Shown: in pieces, positions 1-5,287 of the stretch
How positions within the stretch are numbered: position 1 is the stretch's first letter
How the letters are laid out: every line of letters begins with the position of its first letter
Source: Deltaproteobacteria bacterium
GTDB taxonomy: Bacteria; Desulfobacterota; Binatia; UBA9968
Length of the DNA: 5,840 nt
Direction of reading: 5' to 3'
Assembly: GCA_021323355.1 (NCBI GenBank)
Contig: JAJONK010000351.1
Location: 1 to 5,840, forward strand
The notes under the pieces: model-generated
Database searches by the model: none
Told to the model about the DNA's origin: nothing
What the model saw: only the letters and a program-made list of their open reading frames with translations
Program-made: the position numbers and the translations under genes

Positions 1-514
1 GGGCCACCTTTGGGCACTTACCGGCGGTTCGAAGTCGGTTGTAAAAAGCGCGAATGGTCGGATTATGTCGGCTTGCTACCAGGGCAGCCATGTAAAGACA
101 GGCCCGTACCGTGGCGCGGCCGCCTCAGATGCTGCGGTGGTTAAACATACGCTGTCCCTATTGATCGGGGCGATTCTCACCACCGCCGCGATCTGTTTAC
201 GGTTAAGCTTTCCGAGCTCCGGCAGTTCGGCAATCAACGTAACGGCTTACGGGCGGCCGATGGCGGGAGCACTTTGAAGCAGATCTTATTTTCTTCCCAG
301 AGCGGGCTTTCGGCGGATCGCCTGGTCCAAATCCTTATTGGCCGCCCCAGTTCGGCTTCGAGCCACCGAAGATGGGCCTTATTGCGTTCTGTAACCGCTT
401 GGGTGCGCTCCCGAGTCGGTTTTTCTCTGCCACCACCATCTCGATGATCTGGCGGCGTCGGGCGATGAGTGCTTGAAGCTCCTGGGTTGTCTCATCCGCC
501 AAAGGCGCACGGCC
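1..514 (-). pseudogene. IS110-family transposase, C-terminal part, decayed (runs off left edge)
   Basis: Read on the minus strand, fragments in different frames assemble in order into the C-terminal two thirds of an IS110-type (Transposase_20) protein. First comes LADETTQELQALIARRRQ (about 500-445), continuing to VAEKNRL. After a frameshift comes KAHLRWLEAELG, then NKDLDQAIR, then ESPLWEENK. Next is TLIAELPELGKLNRKQIAA (from 240), continuing to APINRDS. The final stretch GGRATVRACLYMAALVASRH continues to FYNRLRTAGKCPKVA at the window edge. A TGA at 125-127 replaces the TGG of the usual IWGG motif. There are at least three frame changes plus this nonsense codon, so it cannot encode an active recombinase. 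The N-terminal DEDD catalytic part is absent: homology stops at about 514, directly against a symporter fragment. The family is recognised from conserved motifs; the exact subgroup is not determined. Confidence 0.87.
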
Positions 515-516
515 GG

Positions 517-838
517 GTGTTGGACACCGGCGCGTTGGTCTTTGTCACGGTAGCAGCGCACAACAGCTCTGGCTTCGTGTTGGGATATGCCATGGCGAAG
601 CTCGCCGGCCTTGATGCAGGGCGTTGCCGGACAATTGCCATCGAAGTCGGCATGCAAAATTCGGATTTGCGAGTGAGGTTGGCGCGCAAGCATTTTGCAG
701 ACGCATTAGTTGCGTTGCCGGCGGCGCTTTTCAGGTTTAGTGCAGAACATCACCGGCCCCACGGTAGCCAACTTCTGGTCGCGCAACCCGCCGGCGAGTC
801 GAGCGATGGGATTCGAAGTTCGCCGGCAAAACGGTTAA
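517..838 (+). pseudogene. Bile acid:sodium symporter (BASS) family, C-terminal fragment, frameshifted
   Basis: The plus frame from 517 reads GALVFVTVAAHN, then GYAMAKLAGL, then TIAIEVGMQNSDLRVRLARK and HFADALVALPAALF. This matches the last part of SBF/BASS membrane transporters, whose hallmark is the EVGMQNS segment in a late transmembrane region. At about 728-733 the frame shifts, and the next frame continues the family's ending as SGLVQNITGPTVANFWSRNP before TAA at 836-838. Only about 105 residues of a roughly 300-residue inner-membrane carrier remain. The first 200 or so residues and the start codon are missing, because the fragment begins where the IS110 remnant ends. It is non-functional as it stands. 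Several substitutions in otherwise conserved positions (for example DLRVRLARK where GLAxALAxK is common) fit relaxed selection. The former substrate cannot be stated. Confidence 0.75.
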
Positions 839-1222
839 GTGAATCCCGATTCGGAGAAGCTTTTCACATTGAAAGAATGCTCTCACGCACATCGCCTCGT
901 TCCAGCCCCTGTTAAAACGTTCAACCGCTTCGCGCCACTCACGATCTTTGAGGAAACTTAGGAAATCAACGCGGAGAACGAGCGTCGCTGACTGGACGTT
1001 CTACAAACGAGATGCAGCGCGCAAACCGAATAAACCGTTGCTTCAACCTCGGATTCCGCAGTTGCGATTGGCAAGACCCAACCCTAGCGCGTGCTCGGCG
1101 TTCTCAACGCGATAAGTGCCGCGCTGAGAGAAAGGGTAAGAACTTTGGATACGATTTTCATAGAAACCTCATGCCACGACTGTGCTCTCCTTGGGCATCG
1201 CTGTTCGCTACAAAATCCATCG
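839..1222. other. Gene-poor stretch between symporter fragment and binding-protein gene
   Basis: No convincing complete gene is visible. On the minus strand a stop-free frame from about 1000 down to 839 reads DFLSFLKDREWREAVERFNR then GWNEAM; it looks protein-like but has no clear start and matches no family I recognise. A short signal-peptide-like open frame at 1084-1161 is listed separately. No strong terminator hairpin with a T-run was seen downstream of the minus-strand binding-protein gene that ends at 1223. Confidence 0.5.
1084..1161 (-). pseudogene. Possible signal-peptide remnant of a second exported binding protein
   Basis: An ATG at 1161 (minus) opens a 25-codon frame, MKIVSKVLTLSLSAALIAL plus a short tail, ending in TAG at 1084-1086. 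It has the form of a Sec signal peptide: two early lysines, a hydrophobic core and small residues. GAGG lies about 6-7 nt upstream as a possible ribosome binding site. It lies about 60 bp downstream of, and in the same direction as, the substrate-binding protein gene. That is where a paralogous binding-protein gene could have stood. No mature domain follows in any frame that I can recognise. It may be a truncated gene start, or chance. Confidence 0.3.
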
Positions 1223-2227
1223 CTAGGGATAAAGCCGGTCGATGAAGCCTGAGCGATCCAGTTCTTCGATGAAGCGCGTATCCATAAAATCTCGCGGTTG
1301 GGCGGCTCTTGCCGCTGGCAGCTTAGGACTAAGCTCATCAAGGACAGCCTTCATGCCTTCGACGGTCGGATAAGGTTTTCTCGGCGCAATGTCCCGCATG
1401 ATTTGATAGGCCTCTTCTGTGTCACGGTCGTCTTTGTACCGCATATATCTCCTGATGGCCCGTTTGGTCAACTCCGGGTTGGTCTTTACCAGGTGGATCG
1501 ATTCGATAATCGATTTTACCGAGCGCCGGACCACGTCGGGATTCTTTTTAATGAACCGGTCGGTTGTGACCAGCGCGGACCCCTGAACGGGAAAGTTCAT
1601 TTCTTCGATGTTTGCCATCACTTTCATGCCGGCTTCTACCGCTCGCTGGTGCAGCGGTGGGTTGAACACAGTGGCATCGATGGTACCGCTAAGCAACGCC
1701 GACATCCGCGTGGGGTCGCCGCCAATCTGGAGCATCGTCACGTCAGTATCAGGATTGAGCCCAAGCTTGGTCAATATGATCTGCGCCCCGCGATGAGCCC
1801 CTAAGCCAAAGCCGGCGACGCCGACGCGCTTACCTTTTAAATCGGCAACGCTTTTAATCTCAGGCCGTACGACAAACCGGTACTGAAGCGCGTTTGCAAA
1901 GCTCGCAACAATTACCGGATCCGCTCCTTGCAAACGGGGCGCGGCCATCGTGGTCCCCGACATGCCGCCCATCGCGATATCGCCGGCAATCAGCGCCGTG
2001 CGCACGAGCGCGCTCTCGAGGTAGAGAACTTCCGCATTGATTCCATTCTTCTGAAATAAGCGCGCCTCGCCGGCCACCCAGATAGCCGCGTAACTTGTGC
2101 TCAAAGAACCGTACCCGACGCGCAGCTGATCGGCGCCTTGAACGGCCGAGCACAATGCCAGCTTTAGGACAACCGAAAGCAGTGTTAGGGAGTTGATACA
2201 TTTCAAGAATCCAAGCAGTTGGAGCAT
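1223..2227 (-). CDS. ABC transporter substrate-binding protein, NMT1/THI5-like (NitT/TauT type)
   Basis: This is a periplasmic solute-binding protein of the type II fold family used by nitrate/sulfonate/pyrimidine-precursor-type ABC importers; the ligand is unknown. It has 334 residues with the chosen start. Residues 1-31 are hydrophobic and resemble a Sec signal, with possible cleavage after VQG; a cysteine at 26 follows a weak lipobox-like LAL. The mature part opens with LRVGYGSLSTSYAAIWVAGE, then the typical LFQKNGI and a GDIAMGG segment. Lobe two has VADLKGKRVGVAGFG (about 117-131), then LLSGTIDATVFNPP and a helical C-terminal third. I prefer ATG 2227 because AGGAG (2235-2239 on the plus strand) sits 7 nt upstream. 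ATG 2242 and TTG 2269 in the same frame lack such a site. It is divergent from the amidohydrolase gene. No permease or ATPase is visible, so it is an orphan here or its partners lie outside the window. Confidence 0.92.
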   Translation of the reverse strand: MLQLLGFLKCINSLTLLSVVLKLALCSAVQGADQLRVGYGSLSTSYAAIWVAGEARLFQKNGINAEVLYLESALVRTALIAGDIAMGGMSGTTMAAPRLQGADPVIVASFANALQYRFVVRPEIKSVADLKGKRVGVAGFGLGAHRGAQIILTKLGLNPDTDVTMLQIGGDPTRMSALLSGTIDATVFNPPLHQRAVEAGMKVMANIEEMNFPVQGSALVTTDRFIKKNPDVVRRSVKSIIESIHLVKTNPELTKRAIRRYMRYKDDRDTEEAYQIMRDIAPRKPYPTVEGMKAVLDELSPKLPAARAAQPRDFMDTRFIEELDRSGFIDRLYP

Positions 2228-2466
2228 AACCATTCTCCTCATACTTCTGATTGAAATACCGCCGGGCAATCTTTCCTGCGGAGTAAAACTACGCGACTAT
2301 TCAACAAATCTATCCCAGCGGTCAACTCACGCGTGCAAGCCCGCTGCTCCGGTTCGATCATTTACCTTGAATGAACCTCATGTAGTGAAACAATGGTCCG
2401 CCTTGACACCTTGCTTCTGATTCGCCTAATGTCGATTGCGAAATAGAAGTCAAAGGAGACGCGACC
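2228..2466. promoter_or_regulatory. Divergent intergenic control region
   Basis: This is a 239-bp region between the minus-strand binding protein and the plus-strand amidohydrolase. For the plus gene, a consensus -35 TTGACA is at 2403-2408, with a weak -10 CCTAAT at 2425-2430 (16-bp spacing) and a strong AAAGGAG at 2452-2458, 8 nt before ATG 2467. For the minus gene the best candidate is TTGACC (plus-strand 2320-2325) with a poor -10 near 2297-2302. A perfect 8-bp palindrome CACGCGTG lies at 2328-2335, next to that minus-strand box, and could be a regulator half-site, though such a short palindrome can be chance. The layout allows shared control of both genes. Confidence 0.5.
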
Positions 2467-3624
2467 ATGTGGAAAGGAATGAAGGTCATCGATGCCGATG
2501 CCCATATGCATGAACCCGAATATCTATGGGATCGATATGTCGAACCTAAGTTCCGCGATCGAGTCCCCAAGGTCTCTTTCATGGACGGTGTCTTTATGGT
2601 TTACGAGCCGGATGGAAAGATCATTCCAAAAGGGGATCTTCAGCTCCGGCCGCCGCCGAGCGCCTGGGCAGTGTTGGAAGAAAAGTACGGCGAAGCCTAT
2701 CGCCAGTGGTGGTCGGCCGATATCCGACTCAAAGACATGGATCGCTATGGTTGGGACATTCAAGTCCTGCTACCTACGGGCAACAACGGCAACTTCGCCT
2801 ATCGCGTGGCGTTGACGGACCTCGAGCTCGGCGCCGCTATGTGTCGCGCCTATAATAACTGGTGTCACGATTACTGTAGCGCCGATCCGAAGCGGCTCAA
2901 GTTCGTCGCGGTCTTACCGGGATCTGATGTTGGCGAGATGGTGAAGGAGGGGCGCCGTGCGGTCACCGAACTCGGGGCGGTATCGGTGCGAAATCCGTTT
3001 CTTCCCGTCGGCCGTTACCTGCACGAGCCGGAGTATGATGCATTATGGCGTCTCGCCTCTGAGTTGGATTTTCCGATCGCGGCGCACGGCGAGTACCGGC
3101 AACGCCGTTTCCATCCGTTCAGACAGTTGGAAGGCGAGCGGCGCGAAGACATAGAGCTCGCGCTGCGCGGCCTGGACCATGCTTTAGGATTTCCTTGCGA
3201 CAACATGACAACCCTCGGCCATTTCATTTTCACCGGTATCCTTGAACGTTTTCCGCAACTGCGGCTTGCCATTTTAGAATCCAATGCGGGCTGGCTGCCG
3301 TTTTGGCTTGGACGAATGGACGATCATACCCATGGCCGGAACAGTGTCATGGGCAAGTCGGACAAGCTGCGGATGCACCCGAGCGAGTACTTCATGCGCC
3401 AGTGCATGATCTCCTGCGACAGCGACGAACGCGCGCTCAAATATGTCGTCGATGATCTCAAGGGCGAGAACATCGTCTGGAATACCGACTATCCCCATCC
3501 GGACGCGATTGATCCCAAGCGAGCGCTGCCCGACCTCGATGCTCAACCCATTCCGGATGACGCCAAGCGCAAGATCCTGTGGGACAATGCGGTGAAACTC
3601 TTCGGTCCGCGGATTCTCAATTAA
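2467..3624 (+). CDS. Amidohydrolase family (Amidohydro_2) metal-dependent hydrolase/decarboxylase
   Basis: This is a 385-residue cytoplasmic TIM-barrel enzyme of the Amidohydro_2 (PF04909, ACMSD-like) group, which hydrolyses or decarboxylates small organic acids using one divalent metal. Visible landmarks are the N-terminal strand VIDADAHMHEP with the HxH pair H13/H15; FPIAAHGEY with H207; TTLGHF with H252; LAILESNAGWLPFWLGRMD (about 268-285); and NTDYPHPD with D341, the expected late metal or catalytic acid. It ends with the usual helix ILWDNAVKLFG. Length and motif order are normal for the family, with no breaks. There is no signal peptide. ATG 2467 is supported by AAAGGAG 8 nt upstream; Met5 is too far from it. 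The substrate is not inferable. The divergent binding protein suggests import and breakdown of the same compound, but this is inference. Its stop overlaps the stop of the opposing hicB remnant. Confidence 0.93.
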   Translation: MWKGMKVIDADAHMHEPEYLWDRYVEPKFRDRVPKVSFMDGVFMVYEPDGKIIPKGDLQLRPPPSAWAVLEEKYGEAYRQWWSADIRLKDMDRYGWDIQVLLPTGNNGNFAYRVALTDLELGAAMCRAYNNWCHDYCSADPKRLKFVAVLPGSDVGEMVKEGRRAVTELGAVSVRNPFLPVGRYLHEPEYDALWRLASELDFPIAAHGEYRQRRFHPFRQLEGERREDIELALRGLDHALGFPCDNMTTLGHFIFTGILERFPQLRLAILESNAGWLPFWLGRMDDHTHGRNSVMGKSDKLRMHPSEYFMRQCMISCDSDERALKYVVDDLKGENIVWNTDYPHPDAIDPKRALPDLDAQPIPDDAKRKILWDNAVKLFGPRILN

Positions 3625-3881
3625 TGGTTTTGTTTGTCTCTGTGTTTCCAGCGCCCGGCGATAAATCTCTGAGCTTTTTCACCGCAAAGGGTAATGATAT
3701 CTCGGGACAGCACTTCCTGCCCCCTCGTCTCTTAATCCCTGGATGTGGAGCTCGATCGCTTCTTTGACGTTATTCATGGCCTCGTCGATTGTTTCACCCT
3801 GGCTAAAACAGCTGGCAAGGACGGCACCTCCACCCAATATCCACCTTCGTCAGCATTGTGCACGATTACTGTGTACTGCAT
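3621..3881 (-). pseudogene. hicB: HicB-family antitoxin, broken by two opposite frameshifts
   Basis: HicB antitoxins bind and neutralise the HicA mRNA interferase and often repress their own operon. ATG 3881 (minus) follows AAAAGGAG with 6-nt spacing and starts MQYTVIVHNADEGGYWVEVP then SLP, the typical partial RNase H-like fold. At about 3817-3822 one base is missing: the expected CFSQGETIDEAMNNVKEAIE continues in another frame, then LHIQGLRDEG. At 3720-3724 a run of five G (minus) appears to hold one extra base, returning to the first frame for QEVLSRDIITLCGEKAQRF and the ending through to TAA at 3621-3623. The original protein would have had about 86 residues, the usual size. As read, translation in the start frame stops at 3774-3776 after about 35 residues, so no functional antitoxin is made unless one or both indels are sequencing errors. 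A hicA remnant lies immediately upstream. Confidence 0.88.
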
Positions 3882-3894
3882 CAGACGCTCCTTT
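3882..3894 (-). promoter_or_regulatory. Ribosome binding site of the hicB remnant
   Basis: On the minus strand the order is hicA stop TGA (3895-3897), then AAAAGGAG overlapping it, 6 nt, then ATG 3881. The site begins inside the hicA stop codon, which is the tight toxin-antitoxin spacing expected for a hicAB pair and fixes the hicB start. Confidence 0.7.
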
Positions 3895-3980
3895 TCACAG
3901 CAGATCCAGAAACTGTTCCTCGGTGCATCCGGCTTGACGAGCTGACCATTCGGCATTTTGATGTTGACGTGATCTCCCTT
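3895..3980 (-). pseudogene. hicA: HicA-family mRNA interferase remnant with internal deletion
   Basis: HicA toxins are small double-stranded-RNA-binding-fold endoribonucleases that cut mRNA, with an active-site histidine in a G-[SD]-H motif. Directly upstream of hicB, the minus strand reads KGDHVNIKMPNGQ (3980 to about 3940) including that histidine. After a frame change it reads RQAGCTEEQFLDLL and TGA at 3895-3897, which is the normal HicA C-terminal helix. Between NGQ and RQAG the family usually has a stretch of about 19 residues (roughly the TVPxHxxLxxGTLRxII region), so about 50-60 bp appears deleted. The N-terminal 20 or so residues and the start are not recognisable upstream of 3980. 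It is non-functional. With only short matching blocks the family call is less certain than for hicB, but the position supports it. Confidence 0.75.
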
Positions 3981-4107
3981 GCCAGCCCGACGTCCCGGAA
4001 CCGGGTCCCGGAACCTATGGTAGACCTCTCACTCACAAACCCACCGGCTGAACCGCACAACTCACCGATAGCAGTCGAGATGAACCGTCTAAGACCCTAT
4101 CTGACAA
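3981..4107. other. Unassigned spacer with a short tandem repeat
   Basis: This lies between the broken hicA and the higBA promoter. It contains TCCCGGAACC twice (3993-4002 and 4006-4015) separated by GGG, a 13-bp period that also forms overlapping CCCGG/CCGGG inverted units. No gene is recognisable on either strand. The missing 5' end of hicA should have lain here, so this is probably replacement or rearranged sequence. Confidence 0.45.
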
Positions 4108-4136
4108 TTGACAAGCGCCACTTGTCATAGTAATAC
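4108..4136 (+). promoter_or_regulatory. higBA promoter with palindromic operator
   Basis: A consensus -35 TTGACA (4108-4113) is followed by 17 bp and a TAATAC -10-like box (4131-4136, only a partial match to TATAAT). A perfect inverted repeat TGACAAG-CGCCA-CTTGTCA spans 4109-4127, covering the -35 box and most of the spacer. HigA-type antitoxins of the XRE family repress their own promoter by binding such dyads, so this is the likely autoregulatory operator. A leader of about 55 nt, rich in A and T, follows before the GTG of higB. A second -10-like GATAAT (4162-4167) lacks a good -35. Confidence 0.68.
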
Positions 4137-4198
4137 GAGCAACAATAGACATACAAGATAAGATAATAGTAAACGGAAAGCTGTAAAAACAACATCAC

Positions 4199-4477
4199 GT
4201 GATTCGAACTTTCAAGCACAAAGGCTTGAAACGCCTATTTGAAGATGGCGAAACCAGAGGTGTTAGCGCCGATCACATTCCGAAGATTGAAAACATTCTC
4301 GCTGTTTTGAACCGGGCCCAAGGACCTGAAGACATGAGTCTCCCCGGCTTTGGACTGCATCCGCTCAGAGGAGAACTCAAGGGGTTCTGGAGTGTTATCG
4401 TGCGGGCGAACTGGCGCATAGTGTTTCGATTCAAGAATGGCGATGCGTATGATGTCAATTTGGTCGACTATCATTAA
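4199..4477 (+). CDS. higB: HigB-type toxin (RelE/ParE superfamily mRNA interferase)
   Basis: This is a complete 92-residue toxin of the RelE/ParE fold, expected to cut mRNA on the ribosome when its antitoxin is lost. The start is GTG: the mature family begins (M)IRTFKHKGLKRLFE, which fits this codon. Typical features follow: the spacer LAVLNRAQGPEDMSLPGFGL, then HPLRGELKGFW, then the core NWRIVFRFKNGDAYDVNLVD and a terminal YH. Conserved positions H54, W72, R73 and H92 are all present, and length is normal. No good Shine-Dalgarno lies before the GTG (GGAAAG is 18 nt away). With the rare start codon, toxin translation is probably weak relative to the antitoxin, which has a strong site. It is the first gene of the operon, 35 bp ahead of higA, as usual for HigBA. 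Evidence for activity is homology only. Confidence 0.93.
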   Translation: MIRTFKHKGLKRLFEDGETRGVSADHIPKIENILAVLNRAQGPEDMSLPGFGLHPLRGELKGFWSVIVRANWRIVFRFKNGDAYDVNLVDYH

Positions 4478-4499
4478 GCCTGTCCTTGGCCGGATAGGC
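4478..4499 (+). promoter_or_regulatory. Intercistronic hairpin between higB and higA
   Basis: Directly after the higB stop, GCCTGTCC (4478-4485) pairs with GGATAGGC (4492-4499) over 8 bp, with one G-U pair and a TTGGCC loop. It ends next to the A-rich higA ribosome binding site. No T-run follows, so it is not a standard terminator. It could protect a processed higA mRNA end or uncouple antitoxin from toxin translation. Confidence 0.6.
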
Positions 4500-4500
4500 A

Positions 4501-4507
4501 AAAGGAG
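4501..4507 (+). promoter_or_regulatory. Ribosome binding site of higA
   Basis: AAAGGAG lies 5 nt before ATG 4513 and decides that start over the in-frame ATG 4522. It is much stronger than anything ahead of higB. Confidence 0.8.
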
Positions 4508-4512
4508 AAGAG

Positions 4513-4797
4513 ATGGGACGCATGAAAAACCCACCGCATCCGGGTAGGATTATCCGCCAGGAATGCATAGAACCGTTGGGTCTGACTATAACAGAAGCGG
4601 CGGCACGACTGGGTGTGACCCGACAAGCTCTTAACAATGTTATAAATGGCAAGGCCGGTGTTTCCCCGGAAATGTCCATTCGCTTATCGAAAGCTTTCGG
4701 CAGCAAACCGGACGTGTGGCTTGGGCTCCAGATGGAATATGATCTCGCCGAGGCCGAAAAACATGCCGGCAAGATCAAGGTGCGAAGAATCGCCTGA
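4513..4797 (+). CDS. higA: HigA-type antitoxin, XRE-family helix-turn-helix protein
   Basis: This is a complete 94-residue antitoxin that would bind HigB and repress the operon through its DNA-binding domain. It opens with the family signature NPPHPGRIIRQECIEPLGLT. The helix-turn-helix follows at about residues 25-62: ITEAAARLGVTRQALNNVIN, then GKAGVSPEMSIRLSKAFG. The C-terminal helix contains PDVWLGLQMEYDLAEAEKH, the usual HigA ending, and then a basic tail KIKVRRIA. ATG 4513 has a strong ribosome binding site. The gene is 35 bp downstream of higB on the same strand, in the toxin-first order of HigBA. There are no frameshifts. No terminator is obvious after the TGA. Being intact beside an intact toxin, it is probably a working module, unlike hicAB next door. 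Confidence 0.94.
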   Translation: MGRMKNPPHPGRIIRQECIEPLGLTITEAAARLGVTRQALNNVINGKAGVSPEMSIRLSKAFGSKPDVWLGLQMEYDLAEAEKHAGKIKVRRIA

Positions 4798-5230
4798 TTT
4801 GAATGTCGGTTCCGCCACGTTAAGCTACCAGGAATTCATCAGCTCGGTTGAGCCGTCCCGCCATCCGGGCGAGATATCGAAAGCCGGAGAGTCCGTGTCT
4901 ACCATCGGACTTGCCTATCATGGGGAACTCGAAACAATCGTGTGAAGTGAATCTAGTAGGCGACTTAGGCAAGGCTGACACCGAATAAACGTCCTCAATG
5001 AAGCTGACCGAAAAGCTTTCGACCTTGAAGTCGCCGGTCTGACCGAGGAAAAAATCGAGATGAGGATTTAGCAAACCGCCGACTACCTCTCGCAATCCCG
5101 GGGAAATTTTCCAGTCCGACGGGAATCGTCGAGAATTTTTCCAGCTAGTCAACAACGTTATATCTCATCACATATCCAGGGCCTGTAGCCCAGTTTTTCA
5201 CAATAGCGGTACTTCCAAGAAGAAGCCTCC
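4798..5230. other. Long gene-poor stretch with probable mobile-element end sequence
   Basis: No recognisable gene was found. A minus-strand frame stays open from 5155 to 4820 (GLLNPHLDFFLGQTGDFKVE in its middle), but it has no family match, and its ATG 5155 has no clear ribosome binding site. The last 130 bp hold the TTTTCCAG repeats listed separately. A small stem GGGC/GCCC (5179-5191) followed by five T (5194-5198) resembles a weak plus-strand terminator. The stretch separates higA from the IS110 N-terminal fragment and may include that element's non-coding left end. Confidence 0.45.
5102..5144. repeat. Two-copy 13-bp repeat, possible IS21-type end
   Basis: GGAAATTTTCCAG (5102-5114) recurs as AGAATTTTTCCAG (5132-5144), 11 of 13 identical, exactly 30 bp apart. 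A small CGACG/CGTCG dyad (5117-5131) lies between them. Repeated AATTTTCC-type blocks spaced about this far apart are typical of IS21-family ends, where the transposase binds. No istA or istB coding sequence is visible next to it, so it would be an isolated end. The assignment is tentative. Confidence 0.4.
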
Positions 5231-5257
5231 CGGTGACACGATCCGAGTCGGTCACCG
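5231..5257. repeat. Inverted repeat upstream of IS110 fragment
   Basis: CGGTGAC (5231-5237) and GTCACCG (5251-5257) form a perfect 7-bp inverted repeat with a 13-nt loop. It lies about 30 bp before the start of the IS110-type transposase fragment. It could be part of the element's structured non-coding end (IS110 elements encode a bridge RNA in a non-coding end) or an operator. No T-run follows, so it is not a terminator. Confidence 0.45.
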
Positions 5258-5287
5258 AAAAAATGGTTAACGAGGAGGAGGCAAATC

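Noticed and set aside
65..277. Plus-strand 70-residue open frame with a hydrophobic centre
   Set aside because: It lies opposite the IS110 C-terminal remnant, whose minus-strand frames carry clear transposase motifs; it is a shadow.
1298..1804. 168-residue plus-strand open frame
   Set aside because: It is antisense to the binding-protein gene, which has full family similarity; no start signal or family features.
1860..2201. 113-residue minus-strand open frame
   Set aside because: It overlaps the binding-protein gene in another frame and shows no recognisable domain.
3858..4130. 90-residue plus-strand open frame upstream of higB
   Set aside because: It runs antisense to the hicAB remnant and through the higBA promoter and operator, with arginine/proline-rich sequence and no ribosome binding site.
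4820..5155. 111-residue minus-strand open frame
   Set aside because: It has no family resemblance and no clear ribosome binding site, and it spans the repeat region; kept only as a note in the gene-poor stretch.
5179..5198. Short GGGC/GCCC stem followed by TTTTT as a terminator
   Set aside because: A 4-bp stem is too weak and it lies nearly 400 bp after higA, so it was not listed as a terminator.
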